Assembly: GCA_009839635.1 (NCBI GenBank)
Contig: VXPJ01000146.1
Coordinates: 1-31,609 of the forward strand
DNA: 31,609 bases
Reading direction: 5' to 3'
Source of the DNA: Pseudomonadota bacterium
GTDB taxonomy: Bacteria; Pseudomonadota; Gammaproteobacteria; UBA4575
The notes under the pieces were generated by a model. It was given only the letters and a program-made list of their open reading frames with translations. It was not told the DNA's origin and made no database searches. Positions 8,957 to 16,293 of the stretch are shown one piece after another (positions within the stretch are counted from its first letter, which is position 1; each line of letters starts with the position of its first letter). The position numbers and the translations under genes were made by a program.

Positions 8957-9923
8957 CTGCAACGATGCAGGCGCGCAATGGCGCCGGATATCCCTCGATG
9001 GTCTGCCCGGTGTCGTTCGGGTTCAGGGCATGCACCAGAGAATGCCCGGTCATCCAGTTCGTCGGGCGCTGTTCCTGGGTCGTGGTCTGTGACTGATCCA
9101 GCAACCGGACTTGGTCAAAGCCGGCTTCCACCAGCCAGGCCTTCAGCAAAGTGTAACTCGGGATCACCCAGACATTCCTCATGCCGGCATAACGCTCCAC
9201 CGGAACCAGCGCCTCGGCGGCCCGGTCCTCGATGATCAGCGTCTCCAGCAAAATCCGGCCCCCAGCCTTCAACACCTTGAACACATGGCTCAGATGCTCC
9301 CGGGGTTGCCGGCTGTGATACAGCACGCCCATGGAGAACGCGAGATCGAACCCTGACAGTGCCTGCGGCAGTTCCTCGAGTCTCAGGGGCAGGACAAAGA
9401 TGCGCTGCGGTTGCGGTAGGTACCGGTGCAGTACCGACCACTGGAACACGTGCACCCACATGGGTTCAAGGCCCAGCACTAGCCGCGCTCCAAGGCCCTG
9501 CATGCGCAGCGCGTAATACCCGTTCCCGCAACCGACATCCAGTACGCTGCAGTTTTGAAGACTGCCAAGGTGCGGTGCAATGCGTGCCCATTTCCAGTCG
9601 CTGCGCCATTCCGCATCAATGTCGATACCGAACACACTGAACGGCCCCTTGCGCCAGGGGCACAGGGCCTGCAGGCTTTGTTTCAGCAAGGCATGCTGCT
9701 CGCCCGTACAATCCGCTTCCCGACCGATCACGGGTGCCGCGCGGTCGAGGTCAATGAACGACGGGGCAACCTCCGGCAATGAATCAACGTGATGTTGCCA
9801 CTCATCGAAGTGGCGGTGCCTGGGGTGCGCGTACCTGTGCTGTGCCAGTTGCAGCAATTGCGTGTGTGCGCCTTTGAGCCCGGCGCGCTCCAGCGACGAT
9901 ACCAGCGATGAGAGTCGTGCCAT
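8943..9923 (-). CDS. cmoB: tRNA U34 carboxymethyltransferase CmoB
   Basis: Uses carboxy-S-adenosyl-methionine made by CmoA to convert 5-hydroxyuridine to 5-carboxymethoxyuridine at wobble position 34 of several tRNAs. The 326-residue length is that of the family. Visible features are the CmoB-specific N-terminal helix region, the WRKGPFSVFGIDIDAEWRSD block, the methyltransferase motif I VLDVGCGNGYYALRM, and SMGVLYHSRQP and LLETL in the later Rossmann motifs. Its ATG (9923-9921) overlaps the cmoA TAA stop by one base (TAATG), so the two genes are translationally coupled. Confidence 0.97.
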   Translation of the reverse strand: MARLSSLVSSLERAGLKGAHTQLLQLAQHRYAHPRHRHFDEWQHHVDSLPEVAPSFIDLDRAAPVIGREADCTGEQHALLKQSLQALCPWRKGPFSVFGIDIDAEWRSDWKWARIAPHLGSLQNCSVLDVGCGNGYYALRMQGLGARLVLGLEPMWVHVFQWSVLHRYLPQPQRIFVLPLRLEELPQALSGFDLAFSMGVLYHSRQPREHLSHVFKVLKAGGRILLETLIIEDRAAEALVPVERYAGMRNVWVIPSYTLLKAWLVEAGFDQVRLLDQSQTTTQEQRPTNWMTGHSLVHALNPNDTGQTIEGYPAPLRACIVAEKPA

Positions 9924-10657
9924 TACTTGATCGCGATGTAGGTGATGAAATTGAGGTATTGCACCAGGACGTGGACCCGGGAGAAGCCGGCACGGTGCAG
10001 GCGCGCCCTGTGCTGTTCATGGGTGTCGCGAATCAGGACGTTCTCAAGCGCTTCCCTTTTCCGGGTGATTTCAAGAGCACTGTAGTGCTGCCCCTGCTTG
10101 AAACTCTCATGCAGGCTTTGCATCAGCGCATCCTCATCAGGATCCGGGTACTTTACTTTTTCAGATAACAGCAAGGCCGCATCTTGCCGCAACCCCGAGT
10201 GAATCTTCCGGATGAGAGAATCTCGCCTTGCGGGATCAATGAACTGCAGGGTGTAGTTCAGAATGGCGAGGGAGGCGTTCTGGATATCGACCTCGGTGAT
10301 ATCCGCGCACACCGGTTTGATCCGGGCATCCGAGTGCATCCCCTCGAGCCTTTGCTGCAGTCGATCGATCATGGCCTGGGAATTGTCGACGGCAAGGATG
10401 TCCACGCGGGCTTGAGGAACTGCCTGGCAGACAGCGAAGGATGCCGCCCCCAGTGAGCAACCAAAATCATAGACCGAGCTGCCCTCAGTTACGAATTTCC
10501 TGGCCACGACCTGCACCAGCCGATGAACCGCCTCGTAGCCGGGAACGGAGCGTGTGATCATGTCCTCGAAGACCTCGGCAACGGCTTCGTCAAAGACGAA
10601 ATCACCCGGATGGGTGGGTCTTTGCAAATAGATGCGGTCTTTTTTCGAAGCAGGCAT
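9923..10657 (-). CDS. cmoA: Carboxy-S-adenosyl-L-methionine synthase CmoA
   Basis: Converts S-adenosylmethionine and prephenate into carboxy-SAM, the donor used by CmoB for wobble uridine modification. The 244-residue protein shows the family N-terminus with FDEAVAEVFEDMITRSVPGY, the SAM-binding VYDFGCSLGAASFAV, the acidic loop LAVDNSQAMIDR, and ILNYTLQFIDPARR with the residues lining the carboxy-SAM pocket. The start ATG at 10657 has no obvious Shine-Dalgarno. It lies 37 bases after prfC on the same strand and is coupled to cmoB. The cmoA-cmoB pair is conserved in gammaproteobacteria. Confidence 0.97.
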   Translation of the reverse strand: MPASKKDRIYLQRPTHPGDFVFDEAVAEVFEDMITRSVPGYEAVHRLVQVVARKFVTEGSSVYDFGCSLGAASFAVCQAVPQARVDILAVDNSQAMIDRLQQRLEGMHSDARIKPVCADITEVDIQNASLAILNYTLQFIDPARRDSLIRKIHSGLRQDAALLLSEKVKYPDPDEDALMQSLHESFKQGQHYSALEITRKREALENVLIRDTHEQHRARLHRAGFSRVHVLVQYLNFITYIAIK

Positions 10658-10694
10658 GAATATAGGGTTCAGGGCCGAAGTACGGATTGCGTCG

Positions 10695-12311
10695 CTAATC
10701 GATCACGCCGGCATGCTCTCGCGTTGCCCGAAATTCAATGTCCGGCCATTTCTCCATGACGATCTGCAGGTTGACACGGGTCGGTGCCATGTAAACGAGC
10801 TCACCACCATGATCCACGGCCAGGTGGGCCGCGTGCTTGTTTTTGAACTCGAGCAACTTTTTCGGATCATCGCACACCACCCAGCGTGCAGCCTGCACGC
10901 TAGCCTGGTCAAACCGGCAGTCGACATTGTATTCATACCTCAGCCGGTGCTGAACCACATCGAATTGCAAGGCGCCAACGGCACCGAGTATCAGGTCATT
11001 GCTGGTCTGCGGCTGGAACAGCTGGGTCGCCCCTTCTTCACAAAGCTGGGTAAGTCCTTTCCTTAACGCCTTGATCTTTAATGGATCCTTCAGGAAGGTT
11101 CGCCTGAACAGCTCGGGGGCAAAACTCGGGATTCCGCTGAATGCCAGTTTCTCGCCCTGCGTGAAGGCATCGCCGATCCGGATCGTGCCATGGTTGTGCA
11201 GGCCAATGATGTCCCCGGGATATGCACACTCCACCTGTTCCCGGTTCGAGGCCACAAATGCCAGTGCACCGTTGACCTTGATATCCCGGTCCAGGCGTAC
11301 ATGCTGCAGCTTCATGCCCTTGTAGAAACTGCCCGAGCACACGCGCAGGAAGGCCAGCCGGTCACGGTGATTGGGGTCCATGTTGGCCTGAATCTTGAAC
11401 ACGAAGCCTGAGAATTTCTCCTCGCTCGCGTGCAATTGCCTGGGTTGTCCACCAGAACAGCTGACGCTCCTTGACTGCGGTGCCGGCGCGTACCTGACGA
11501 ATCGATCCAATAACTCGGCAATGCCGAAATTGTTGATTGCGGAGCCGAAAAATACCGGAGTCAGCTCACCGTCCAGGTAGGCCTGATGGTCAAATTCATG
11601 GCTCGCTCCCTGCACGAGTTCGATTTCATCGCGCAGCGGCTGCGCCTGTTCTGTGATCAACTGGCCCAGTTGCGGGTTATGCAGGCCTTCAACGACCTTG
11701 CCCTGCATGATCCTGCCGCCGTGCTGTGCATCGTAAAGATGTACCGAGTCATCGGGCAGATTGAAGACCCCCTTGAAATGCTTGCCCATGCCAATCGGCC
11801 AGGTCACCGGTGCGCATTTGATTTTCAGTACTCGCTCGACTTCATCCAGCAACTCGATGGGTTCGCGCCCGTCACGATCCATCTTGTTGATGAATGTCAT
11901 GATTGGGGTGTTGCGCAGCCGGCACACCTCCATCAGCTTGATCGTGCGCTCCTCCACGCCCTTGGCATTGTCGATCACCATCAGGACGGAATCGACTGCG
12001 GTCAGTGTGCGGTACGTATCTTCGGAAAAATCGGCATGCCCCGGCGTGTCCAGCAGGTTCACCACATGGCCCTTGTAGGAAAACTGCATGACCGAACTGG
12101 TCACCGATATGCCGCGTTGTTTTTCCATTTCCATCCAGTCCGATACCGCATGACGGGCCGCCTTGCGGCCCTTGACCGTTCCGGCCAGCTGGATGGCGCC
12201 GCCGAACAGCAAAAGCTTCTCGGTAATCGTCGTCTTGCCGGCATCCGGATGGGAGATGATGGCAAAGGTCCGTCGCTTGTCGACCTCGTTGAGAAAATTG
12301 TCATCCTTCAT
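10695..12311 (-). CDS. prfC: Peptide chain release factor 3 (RF3 GTPase)
   Basis: GTPase that recycles RF1/RF2 from the ribosome after termination. I place the start at ATG 12311 (538 residues, MKDDNFLNEVDKRRTF...), which fits the family start; the frame is open 35 codons further upstream into the rimI-prfC gap but that extension looks unlike any RF3. GTP-binding motifs are SHPDAGKTT (residues 20-28), switch I around QRGISVTSSVMQF, DTPGHADFSEDTYRTL and FINKMDRDGREP. The C-terminal half contains the EEKFSGFVFKIQANMDP block typical of RF3. It lies 88 bases after rimI and 37 before cmoA, all on one strand. Confidence 0.97.
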   Translation of the reverse strand: MKDDNFLNEVDKRRTFAIISHPDAGKTTITEKLLLFGGAIQLAGTVKGRKAARHAVSDWMEMEKQRGISVTSSVMQFSYKGHVVNLLDTPGHADFSEDTYRTLTAVDSVLMVIDNAKGVEERTIKLMEVCRLRNTPIMTFINKMDRDGREPIELLDEVERVLKIKCAPVTWPIGMGKHFKGVFNLPDDSVHLYDAQHGGRIMQGKVVEGLHNPQLGQLITEQAQPLRDEIELVQGASHEFDHQAYLDGELTPVFFGSAINNFGIAELLDRFVRYAPAPQSRSVSCSGGQPRQLHASEEKFSGFVFKIQANMDPNHRDRLAFLRVCSGSFYKGMKLQHVRLDRDIKVNGALAFVASNREQVECAYPGDIIGLHNHGTIRIGDAFTQGEKLAFSGIPSFAPELFRRTFLKDPLKIKALRKGLTQLCEEGATQLFQPQTSNDLILGAVGALQFDVVQHRLRYEYNVDCRFDQASVQAARWVVCDDPKKLLEFKNKHAAHLAVDHGGELVYMAPTRVNLQIVMEKWPDIEFRATREHAGVID

Positions 12312-12399
12312 GATGTTTTTCCGGGGAACAGAAAGGACCTGCCTCGGAGCATCCCTGGTTGCGTAGTTGCTGGAATACAGGCCGCAGTTTGCCGGTCTT

Positions 12400-12864
12400 T
12401 CAAAGCCTTTTGGCAAGAATCACGGCATCTTCTCGGCCCAGCTGGGACGGATAGTAGTTTCTGCGCGTGCCGATTTCACGAAAACCTTCCGACAAATACA
12501 AGGCCAGCGCCTGAAAATTGGAGGTGCGCACTTCAAGGAATGCAGAATCAGCCTCATGCACACGCGCGATGATGAGCAATTCCTCAAGCAACTGCCGGCC
12601 ATTGCCCTGACCTCGGTAGTCGGGGTCCACACACAGGTTCAGGATGTGGCATTCCTGCACCAGAACGGACATCACCCCATAACCGATGATGCCTTGCTCC
12701 ATTTCGAGCACCCAGGCGGAGTGTCCGTGGCGCAGGCAGTCGAGGAAGATATTCCGTGTCCACGGAAACTGGTAGCTGCGCCGCTCAATATCGACGATGG
12801 CGGGCAAATCCTGTTCGATCATCCGGCGAAAGCCGGCAACCGGATGTTCTAGCGCCGCACTCAT
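12400..12864 (-). CDS. rimI: Ribosomal protein S18-alanine N-acetyltransferase (RimI)
   Basis: GNAT enzyme that acetylates the N-terminal alanine of ribosomal protein S18. From ATG at 12864 the protein has 154 residues, close to the usual 148. Motif A of the GNAT fold with the acetyl-CoA loop is VDPDYRGQGNGRQLLEELL, preceded by ECHILNLCV; the RimI-like end motif is LEVRTSNFQALALYLSEGFREIGTRRNYYP, followed by EDAVILAK. The open frame reaches upstream to 12960 inside the glycosylase gene, but the family start fits 12864. It follows the uracil-DNA glycosylase by 64 bases. In many gammaproteobacteria rimI sits near tsaB; here it sits in the leuA transcription direction instead. Confidence 0.92.
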   Translation of the reverse strand: MSAALEHPVAGFRRMIEQDLPAIVDIERRSYQFPWTRNIFLDCLRHGHSAWVLEMEQGIIGYGVMSVLVQECHILNLCVDPDYRGQGNGRQLLEELLIIARVHEADSAFLEVRTSNFQALALYLSEGFREIGTRRNYYPSQLGREDAVILAKRL

Positions 12865-12928
12865 GATGTACCCAGCACCCCGAATGGAAGCGGTTCCGCC
12901 GGTCCCTCCATGGCTGCAGTCTTCTGCA

Positions 12929-13672
12929 TCACTCGCATGACTCCCTGATCCGGACTGCAAGCTGAAGATCCTCCCAGGCCTTGCGCTTTTGCTGGGGGCT
13001 GCGCAACAGGTAGGCGGGATGGTAGGTGACTATCACGGGAATGCGGGTATCCGCATAGTAATGTTCGCGGCCGCGAAGGCGCCCGATCGCTGTGTGCGTG
13101 TCCAGCAGTGTCTGGGCGGCGATCCTGCCCATGGCGAGGATGATTTTCGGCTGGATCAGGTCGATTTGCTGCCTCAGGTAGGACAGGCAGTGTCCAATTT
13201 CCTGCGGCTGCGGGTCCCGGTTGTCAGGTGGCCTGCACTTCAGGATATTGGCGATGAACACCTCTTCTCGGGCAAGATTGATGGCACGAAGCATTTTGGT
13301 CAGCAGCTGGCCTGCCCGCCCGACAAACGGCTCCCCGCTGCGATCCTCCTCGAAACCCGGTGCCTCACCCACCACAAGCCAGTCCGCATGGGGATTGCCC
13401 GTCCCGAACACCGTCTGTGTGCGACCTTGGTGCAGCGCACACAAGGTGCAGGCAGCAACCACGTTCCTGAGCTCATCCAGGCCGGCGGCGGAACTTGTGC
13501 CACACGATGCATCCAGATGTGTCAGTGGCGTTGCCTGCACAGACCGGAGCTCCTGATCAGGCACGGTCGGGATGGCTTCGGATTGGGAAGTCCTGGTGAC
13601 CCAGGTCTGGATGCCCATTTTCTCCAGGTAGTACAGCCGCCTCTGTTCCTCCATTACAGCATGCACCTGCAT
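12929..13672 (-). CDS. udg: Family 4 uracil-DNA glycosylase (Fe-S cluster type)
   Basis: Removes uracil from DNA. The 247-residue protein has the four cluster cysteines of family 4 UDG: Cys75 and Cys78 in CTLC, Cys146 in ILKCRPP and Cys162 in GHCLSYL. The active-site motif GEAPGFEEDRSGEPFVGRAG covers residues 102-121, and the second motif is VTYHPAYLLR. The N-terminal 65 residues (YLEKMGIQTWV...) are the linker seen in proteobacterial members. The first ATG (13672) abuts the leuA stop without a gap; ATG at 13654 (MEEQRRLYYL) is an equally possible start. It could also be described as a DNA polymerase-like uracil-DNA glycosylase from old phage SPO1 annotation; the glycosylase assignment is better. 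Confidence 0.93.
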   Translation of the reverse strand: MQVHAVMEEQRRLYYLEKMGIQTWVTRTSQSEAIPTVPDQELRSVQATPLTHLDASCGTSSAAGLDELRNVVAACTLCALHQGRTQTVFGTGNPHADWLVVGEAPGFEEDRSGEPFVGRAGQLLTKMLRAINLAREEVFIANILKCRPPDNRDPQPQEIGHCLSYLRQQIDLIQPKIILAMGRIAAQTLLDTHTAIGRLRGREHYYADTRIPVIVTYHPAYLLRSPQQKRKAWEDLQLAVRIRESCE

Positions 13673-15217
13673 TCAGACGTCATGCTGGGGGTGTGCGCGC
13701 TTGTCCGGGATGGCGAGCCGGTTCAGCGCATGCAGGTAGGCCTTGGCCGAAGCCATGATGATGTCGGTGTCCGCACCGTGCCCGTTGACGATCCTGCCGG
13801 ACTTGTGCAGGCGCACCGTGACCTCTCCCTGGGCGTCTGTACCCGTCGTGATGTTGTTAACAGAATACAGCTGCAACTGTGCCTGGCTGTCGACGATTTC
13901 CTCGATGGCACAGAATGTGGCATCGACGGGCCCACCCCCGCTGGCACTGGCCACTTTCTCCTCACCATCAACCTGCAGGATAACCTGCGCACTCGGCGTT
14001 TCACCGGTTTCGGAGTGTGCCGTCAACGACACCAGTTTCCAGTACTCATCTTGGTCGTAACTTGTATCGGATACCAGAGCATGCAGGTCCTCATCGTATA
14101 TTTCATGCTTGCGGTCCGCCAGTCCCTTGAAATTTGCAAAGGCATTGTTGAGCTCCTCTTCCGTATCGAACGTGATGCCAAGCTCATCCAGGCGTGTGCG
14201 AAATGCATTGCGGCCCGAATGCTTGCCGAGCACGATCTTGTTTGAAGCCCAGCCGACATCTTCCGCACGCATGATTTCATAGGTCTCCCGGGCCTTGAGC
14301 ACACCATCCTGGTGGATGCCTGCCTCATGCGCGAAGGCATTGGCACCGACGATGGCCTTGTTGGGCTGCACGGGAAAGCCCGTGATCGTTGAGACCATCC
14401 GCGAGGTCGGCACAATTTGTGTCGTATCCAGACCCGTGATGCATGGAAACACGTCCTGACGCGTGTGCACGGTCATGACAATCTCTTCCAGGGAGGCATT
14501 GCCTGCACGCTCGCCCAGGCCGTTGATCGTACACTCCACCTGGCGTGCCCCTCTCAGCACCGCCGACAGGGAGTTTGCCGAAGCAAGTCCTAGGTCATTG
14601 TGACAGTGCACGGAAAACGTGACCTTGTCCGAAGCGGGAATATTCTCGATCAGGCGACCGACCAGGTCGCCGAACTGGTGCGGGATGTTGTAGCCCACCG
14701 TATCAGGAATATTGATCGTCCGGGCGCCGGCCTCGATCGCCTGCTCGATGACCCGGCACAGGAACTCGAATTCCGAGCGCCCTGCATCCTCCGGTGAAAA
14801 CTCGACGTCATCGGTGTACTTCCTCGCGAGCCGGACCGCCGAGACGGCCTGCTCGATAACCTGGTCCTCGGTCATGCGCAGTTTGCGCTGCATGTGAATC
14901 GGCGACGTTGCGATGAACGTATGAATCCTGGCAGATGCCGCAGGTTTCAGGGCTTCGCTGGCACGTTCGATGTCACCTTTGAGTGCGCGCGCTAAGCCGC
15001 ATATGGTGCTGTCCTTGACCACCTTGGCGACGGCCTGCACGGCTTCAAAGTCGCCCACACTCGCGGTCGGAAAACCGACCTCGATAATATCCACCCGCAT
15101 GCGCTCCAGTGACTTGGCGATGCGTACTTTTTCATCGCGCGTCATCGAGGCACCGGGGCTTTGTTCCCCGTCGCGCAGTGTCGTATCAAAAATTTTCAGT
15201 TTGTCCCTGTCCACCAT
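13673..15217 (-). CDS. leuA: 2-Isopropylmalate synthase
   Basis: Condenses acetyl-CoA with 2-oxoisovalerate, the first committed step of leucine synthesis. The 514 residues match the LeuA type 1 family. The TIM-barrel start is FDTTLRDGEQSPGASM (residues 10-25), metal and catalytic residues follow in VHCHNDLGLASANSL and the NGLGERAGNASLEE block, then HEAGIHQDGVLK and VLGKHSGRNAF. The C-terminal leucine-sensing LeuA dimer domain begins near residue 390 and includes GGGPVDATFCAIEEIV. ATG at 15217 has AGGAGA 5' of it; the next codon is GTG and could also serve. A Leu-rich leader frame and RNA pairing that covers the Shine-Dalgarno lie upstream, which suggests leucine-dependent control. The glycosylase gene starts on the base after its stop. 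Confidence 0.98.
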   Translation of the reverse strand: MVDRDKLKIFDTTLRDGEQSPGASMTRDEKVRIAKSLERMRVDIIEVGFPTASVGDFEAVQAVAKVVKDSTICGLARALKGDIERASEALKPAASARIHTFIATSPIHMQRKLRMTEDQVIEQAVSAVRLARKYTDDVEFSPEDAGRSEFEFLCRVIEQAIEAGARTINIPDTVGYNIPHQFGDLVGRLIENIPASDKVTFSVHCHNDLGLASANSLSAVLRGARQVECTINGLGERAGNASLEEIVMTVHTRQDVFPCITGLDTTQIVPTSRMVSTITGFPVQPNKAIVGANAFAHEAGIHQDGVLKARETYEIMRAEDVGWASNKIVLGKHSGRNAFRTRLDELGITFDTEEELNNAFANFKGLADRKHEIYDEDLHALVSDTSYDQDEYWKLVSLTAHSETGETPSAQVILQVDGEEKVASASGGGPVDATFCAIEEIVDSQAQLQLYSVNNITTGTDAQGEVTVRLHKSGRIVNGHGADTDIIMASAKAYLHALNRLAIPDKRAHPQHDV

Positions 15218-15220
15218 GTG

Positions 15221-15229
15221 TCTCCTGCT
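15221..15229 (-). promoter_or_regulatory. leuA Shine-Dalgarno region, complementary to the leader Leu codons
   Basis: The minus strand reads AGCAGGAGA just before CACATG of leuA. The same nine bases occur as the reverse complement (TCTCCTGCT) inside the Leu codon run of the upstream leader frame at 15342-15334. With one G-U and one more C-G pair the helix extends to 11 pairs. Pairing would hide the ribosome binding site. Confidence 0.55.
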
Positions 15230-15243
15230 ACAGCAAAAGTTTC

Positions 15244-15260
15244 ACGAGTTCGAAGCTCGT
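15244..15260 (-). terminator. Small stem-loop between leader peptide and leuA (possible attenuator)
   Basis: On the minus strand ACGAG (15260-15256) pairs with CTCGT (15248-15244) around a 7-base loop, followed by GAAACTTTTGC. The stem is short and the T tract weak, so it could be a minor terminator or only part of the leader fold. Confidence 0.25.
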
Positions 15261-15319
15261 ATGGGAATTCCTAGGTAAATGAGTTGATGATGCGTTTAGC
15301 CTCGCCAGGTACAGGTGGT

Positions 15320-15333
15320 GCCGCTACAGCGGC
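15320..15333 (-). promoter_or_regulatory. Stem-loop across the leader peptide stop codon
   Basis: GCCGC and GCGGC form a perfect 5-bp stem with loop TGTA and contain the last codons and the TAG stop of the Leu-rich leader. It competes with, or stacks on, the longer-range pairing to the leuA ribosome binding site. Confidence 0.4.
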
Positions 15334-15419
15334 AGCAGGAGAAGTGAAAGGCAGTACACAGCAGCAGGTCCTGAGACTGGAACTGCGGTCGTTGCGGTGT
15401 TTTCGAATGCCTCTTTCAT
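15324..15419 (-). CDS. Candidate leucine leader peptide (31 codons) upstream of leuA
   Basis: Not a known annotated gene; found by reading the 296-base gap between pssA and leuA. ATG at 15419 opens a 31-codon frame closed by TAG at 15326-15324. The first 23 residues are unremarkable (MKEAFENTATTAVPVSG...), and the end reads Cys-Leu-Ser-Leu-Leu-Leu-Leu-Pro-Leu-stop, coded CTT TCA CTT CTC CTG CTG CCG CTG TAG: six Leu codons among the last eight. This is the hallmark of amino-acid attenuator leaders such as enteric leuL, and the frame lies in the right place, 107 bases before the leuA start on the same strand. The Leu codon run overlaps the sequence that can pair with the leuA Shine-Dalgarno. 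No strong Shine-Dalgarno precedes its ATG. A function as leader is inference. Confidence 0.6.
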   Translation of the reverse strand: MKEAFENTATTAVPVSGPAAVYCLSLLLLPL

Positions 15420-15444
15420 GTCTGTAATATACCCAATTGCGCGG

Positions 15445-15474
15445 ATTTTCCCAGAAAGTACAGTAACCCGTCAA
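15445..15474 (-). promoter_or_regulatory. Candidate promoter for the leuA leader
   Basis: Minus strand: TTGACG (15474-15469), an 18-base spacer, GAAAAT (15450-15445), 4 of 6 matches to the -10 consensus. Transcription would begin near 15438, about 19 bases before the leader ATG. TATATT at 15431-15426 is another possible -10 but lacks a -35. Confidence 0.35.
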
Positions 15475-15504
15475 CTATAGCCCTGCATCCAGACGGCTGA
15501 CGGG
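15467..15504 (-). terminator. Inverted repeat after pssA
   Basis: CCCGTCA and TGACGGG (plus-strand 15467-15473 and 15498-15504) form a perfect 7-bp stem with a 24-base loop just after the pssA stop; on the minus strand TTACTGTACTTT follows. It may end or weaken transcription from the ilv-pss genes and overlaps the -35 of the candidate leuA leader promoter. The T tract is interrupted, so termination is uncertain. Confidence 0.3.
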
Positions 15505-15513
15505 CTGCAGACG

Positions 15514-16293
15514 TCATGGGCGATCTTCGATATTCACCGTGGTGCGTGCACCGCGTTTTCGTTTCAGACGGACGATATAGATGACCGGCCCGGACAGCGC
15601 ATACAGGGCGAACACGATAAATACCAGTTTTGGCGGGTCGATCGATACCAGAATAAAACCAAGCACCACAGCGAGCATGACGATGTAGGGGATCCGGTCC
15701 ACGAGGTTGATGTCCTTGAAGCTGTGATAGGTAAAGTTGCTGACCATGAGCGCGCCAAGAACGATGGTCATCACCAGGGCCGCAATGGCAACATCTTCGG
15801 GGGAAAGCTGCATGTCATGGCAGGCCCAGATGAATCCTACCAATGCGCCTGCCGCCGCAGGGCTCGGCAATCCCTGGAAATAGCGTTTGCTGACCACCGT
15901 GACGCGGGCGTTGAACCGGGCCAGGCGCAAAGCTGCCGCTGCGGTATAGAAAAATGCCGCGAGCCATCCCAGCTTCGACCAGATCCAGGGGAAATCCCCG
16001 AAGTGAATCAGTGCCCACTCGTACACGACCAGTGCGGGTGCCACACCAAAAGACACCATGTCGGACAGGCTGTCATACTGTGCGCCGAACTTGCTGGTGG
16101 TATGGGTCAGACGCGCGATTCTTCCATCCAGAAAATCCAGAAACAGGGCAACAACGATGGCGATCGCCGCCTGGTCAAACAGGTCCGTCGTGGCAGCAAC
16201 GATCGCATAGAACCCGGCGAACAGCGCGCCGGTGGTAAACAGGTTCGGCAACAGGTAGATGCCCTTGCGCAATTTCTTTTCTGGTCTGTTCAT
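15514..16293 (-). CDS. pssA: CDP-diacylglycerol-serine O-phosphatidyltransferase
   Basis: Inner-membrane enzyme that makes phosphatidylserine from CDP-diacylglycerol and serine, the precursor of phosphatidylethanolamine. The 259-residue protein carries the CDP-alcohol phosphatidyltransferase signature DGRIARLTHTTSKFGAQYDSLSD near residue 55, with the spaced Asp-Gly, Ala-Arg, Gly and two Asp residues, and about six to eight hydrophobic helices. It begins with a basic KKLRKGIYLLPNLFT segment typical of the type II (Bacillus-like) PssA family. Its ATG overlaps the upstream Psd-like gene by four bases (ATGA), so the pair is coupled and forms the two-step serine-to-ethanolamine lipid route in one unit. 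leuA follows after the leader region. Confidence 0.95.
   Translation of the reverse strand: MNRPEKKLRKGIYLLPNLFTTGALFAGFYAIVAATTDLFDQAAIAIVVALFLDFLDGRIARLTHTTSKFGAQYDSLSDMVSFGVAPALVVYEWALIHFGDFPWIWSKLGWLAAFFYTAAAALRLARFNARVTVVSKRYFQGLPSPAAAGALVGFIWACHDMQLSPEDVAIAALVMTIVLGALMVSNFTYHSFKDINLVDRIPYIVMLAVVLGFILVSIDPPKLVFIVFALYALSGPVIYIVRLKRKRGARTTVNIEDRP

Noticed and set aside
11586..12572. 328-codon plus-strand frame opposite prfC and rimI
   Set aside because: Antisense shadow crossing two real genes and their gap.
12989..14245. 418-codon plus-strand frame opposite leuA and the uracil-DNA glycosylase gene
   Set aside because: It lies wholly antisense to two well-identified genes and its translation shows no recognisable domain; long antisense frames arise from GC-rich codon use.
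15271..15474. 67-codon minus-strand frame in the pssA-leuA gap
   Set aside because: It overlaps the Leu-rich leader in another frame, has a poor start and no resemblance to any protein; the leader frame explains the region better.
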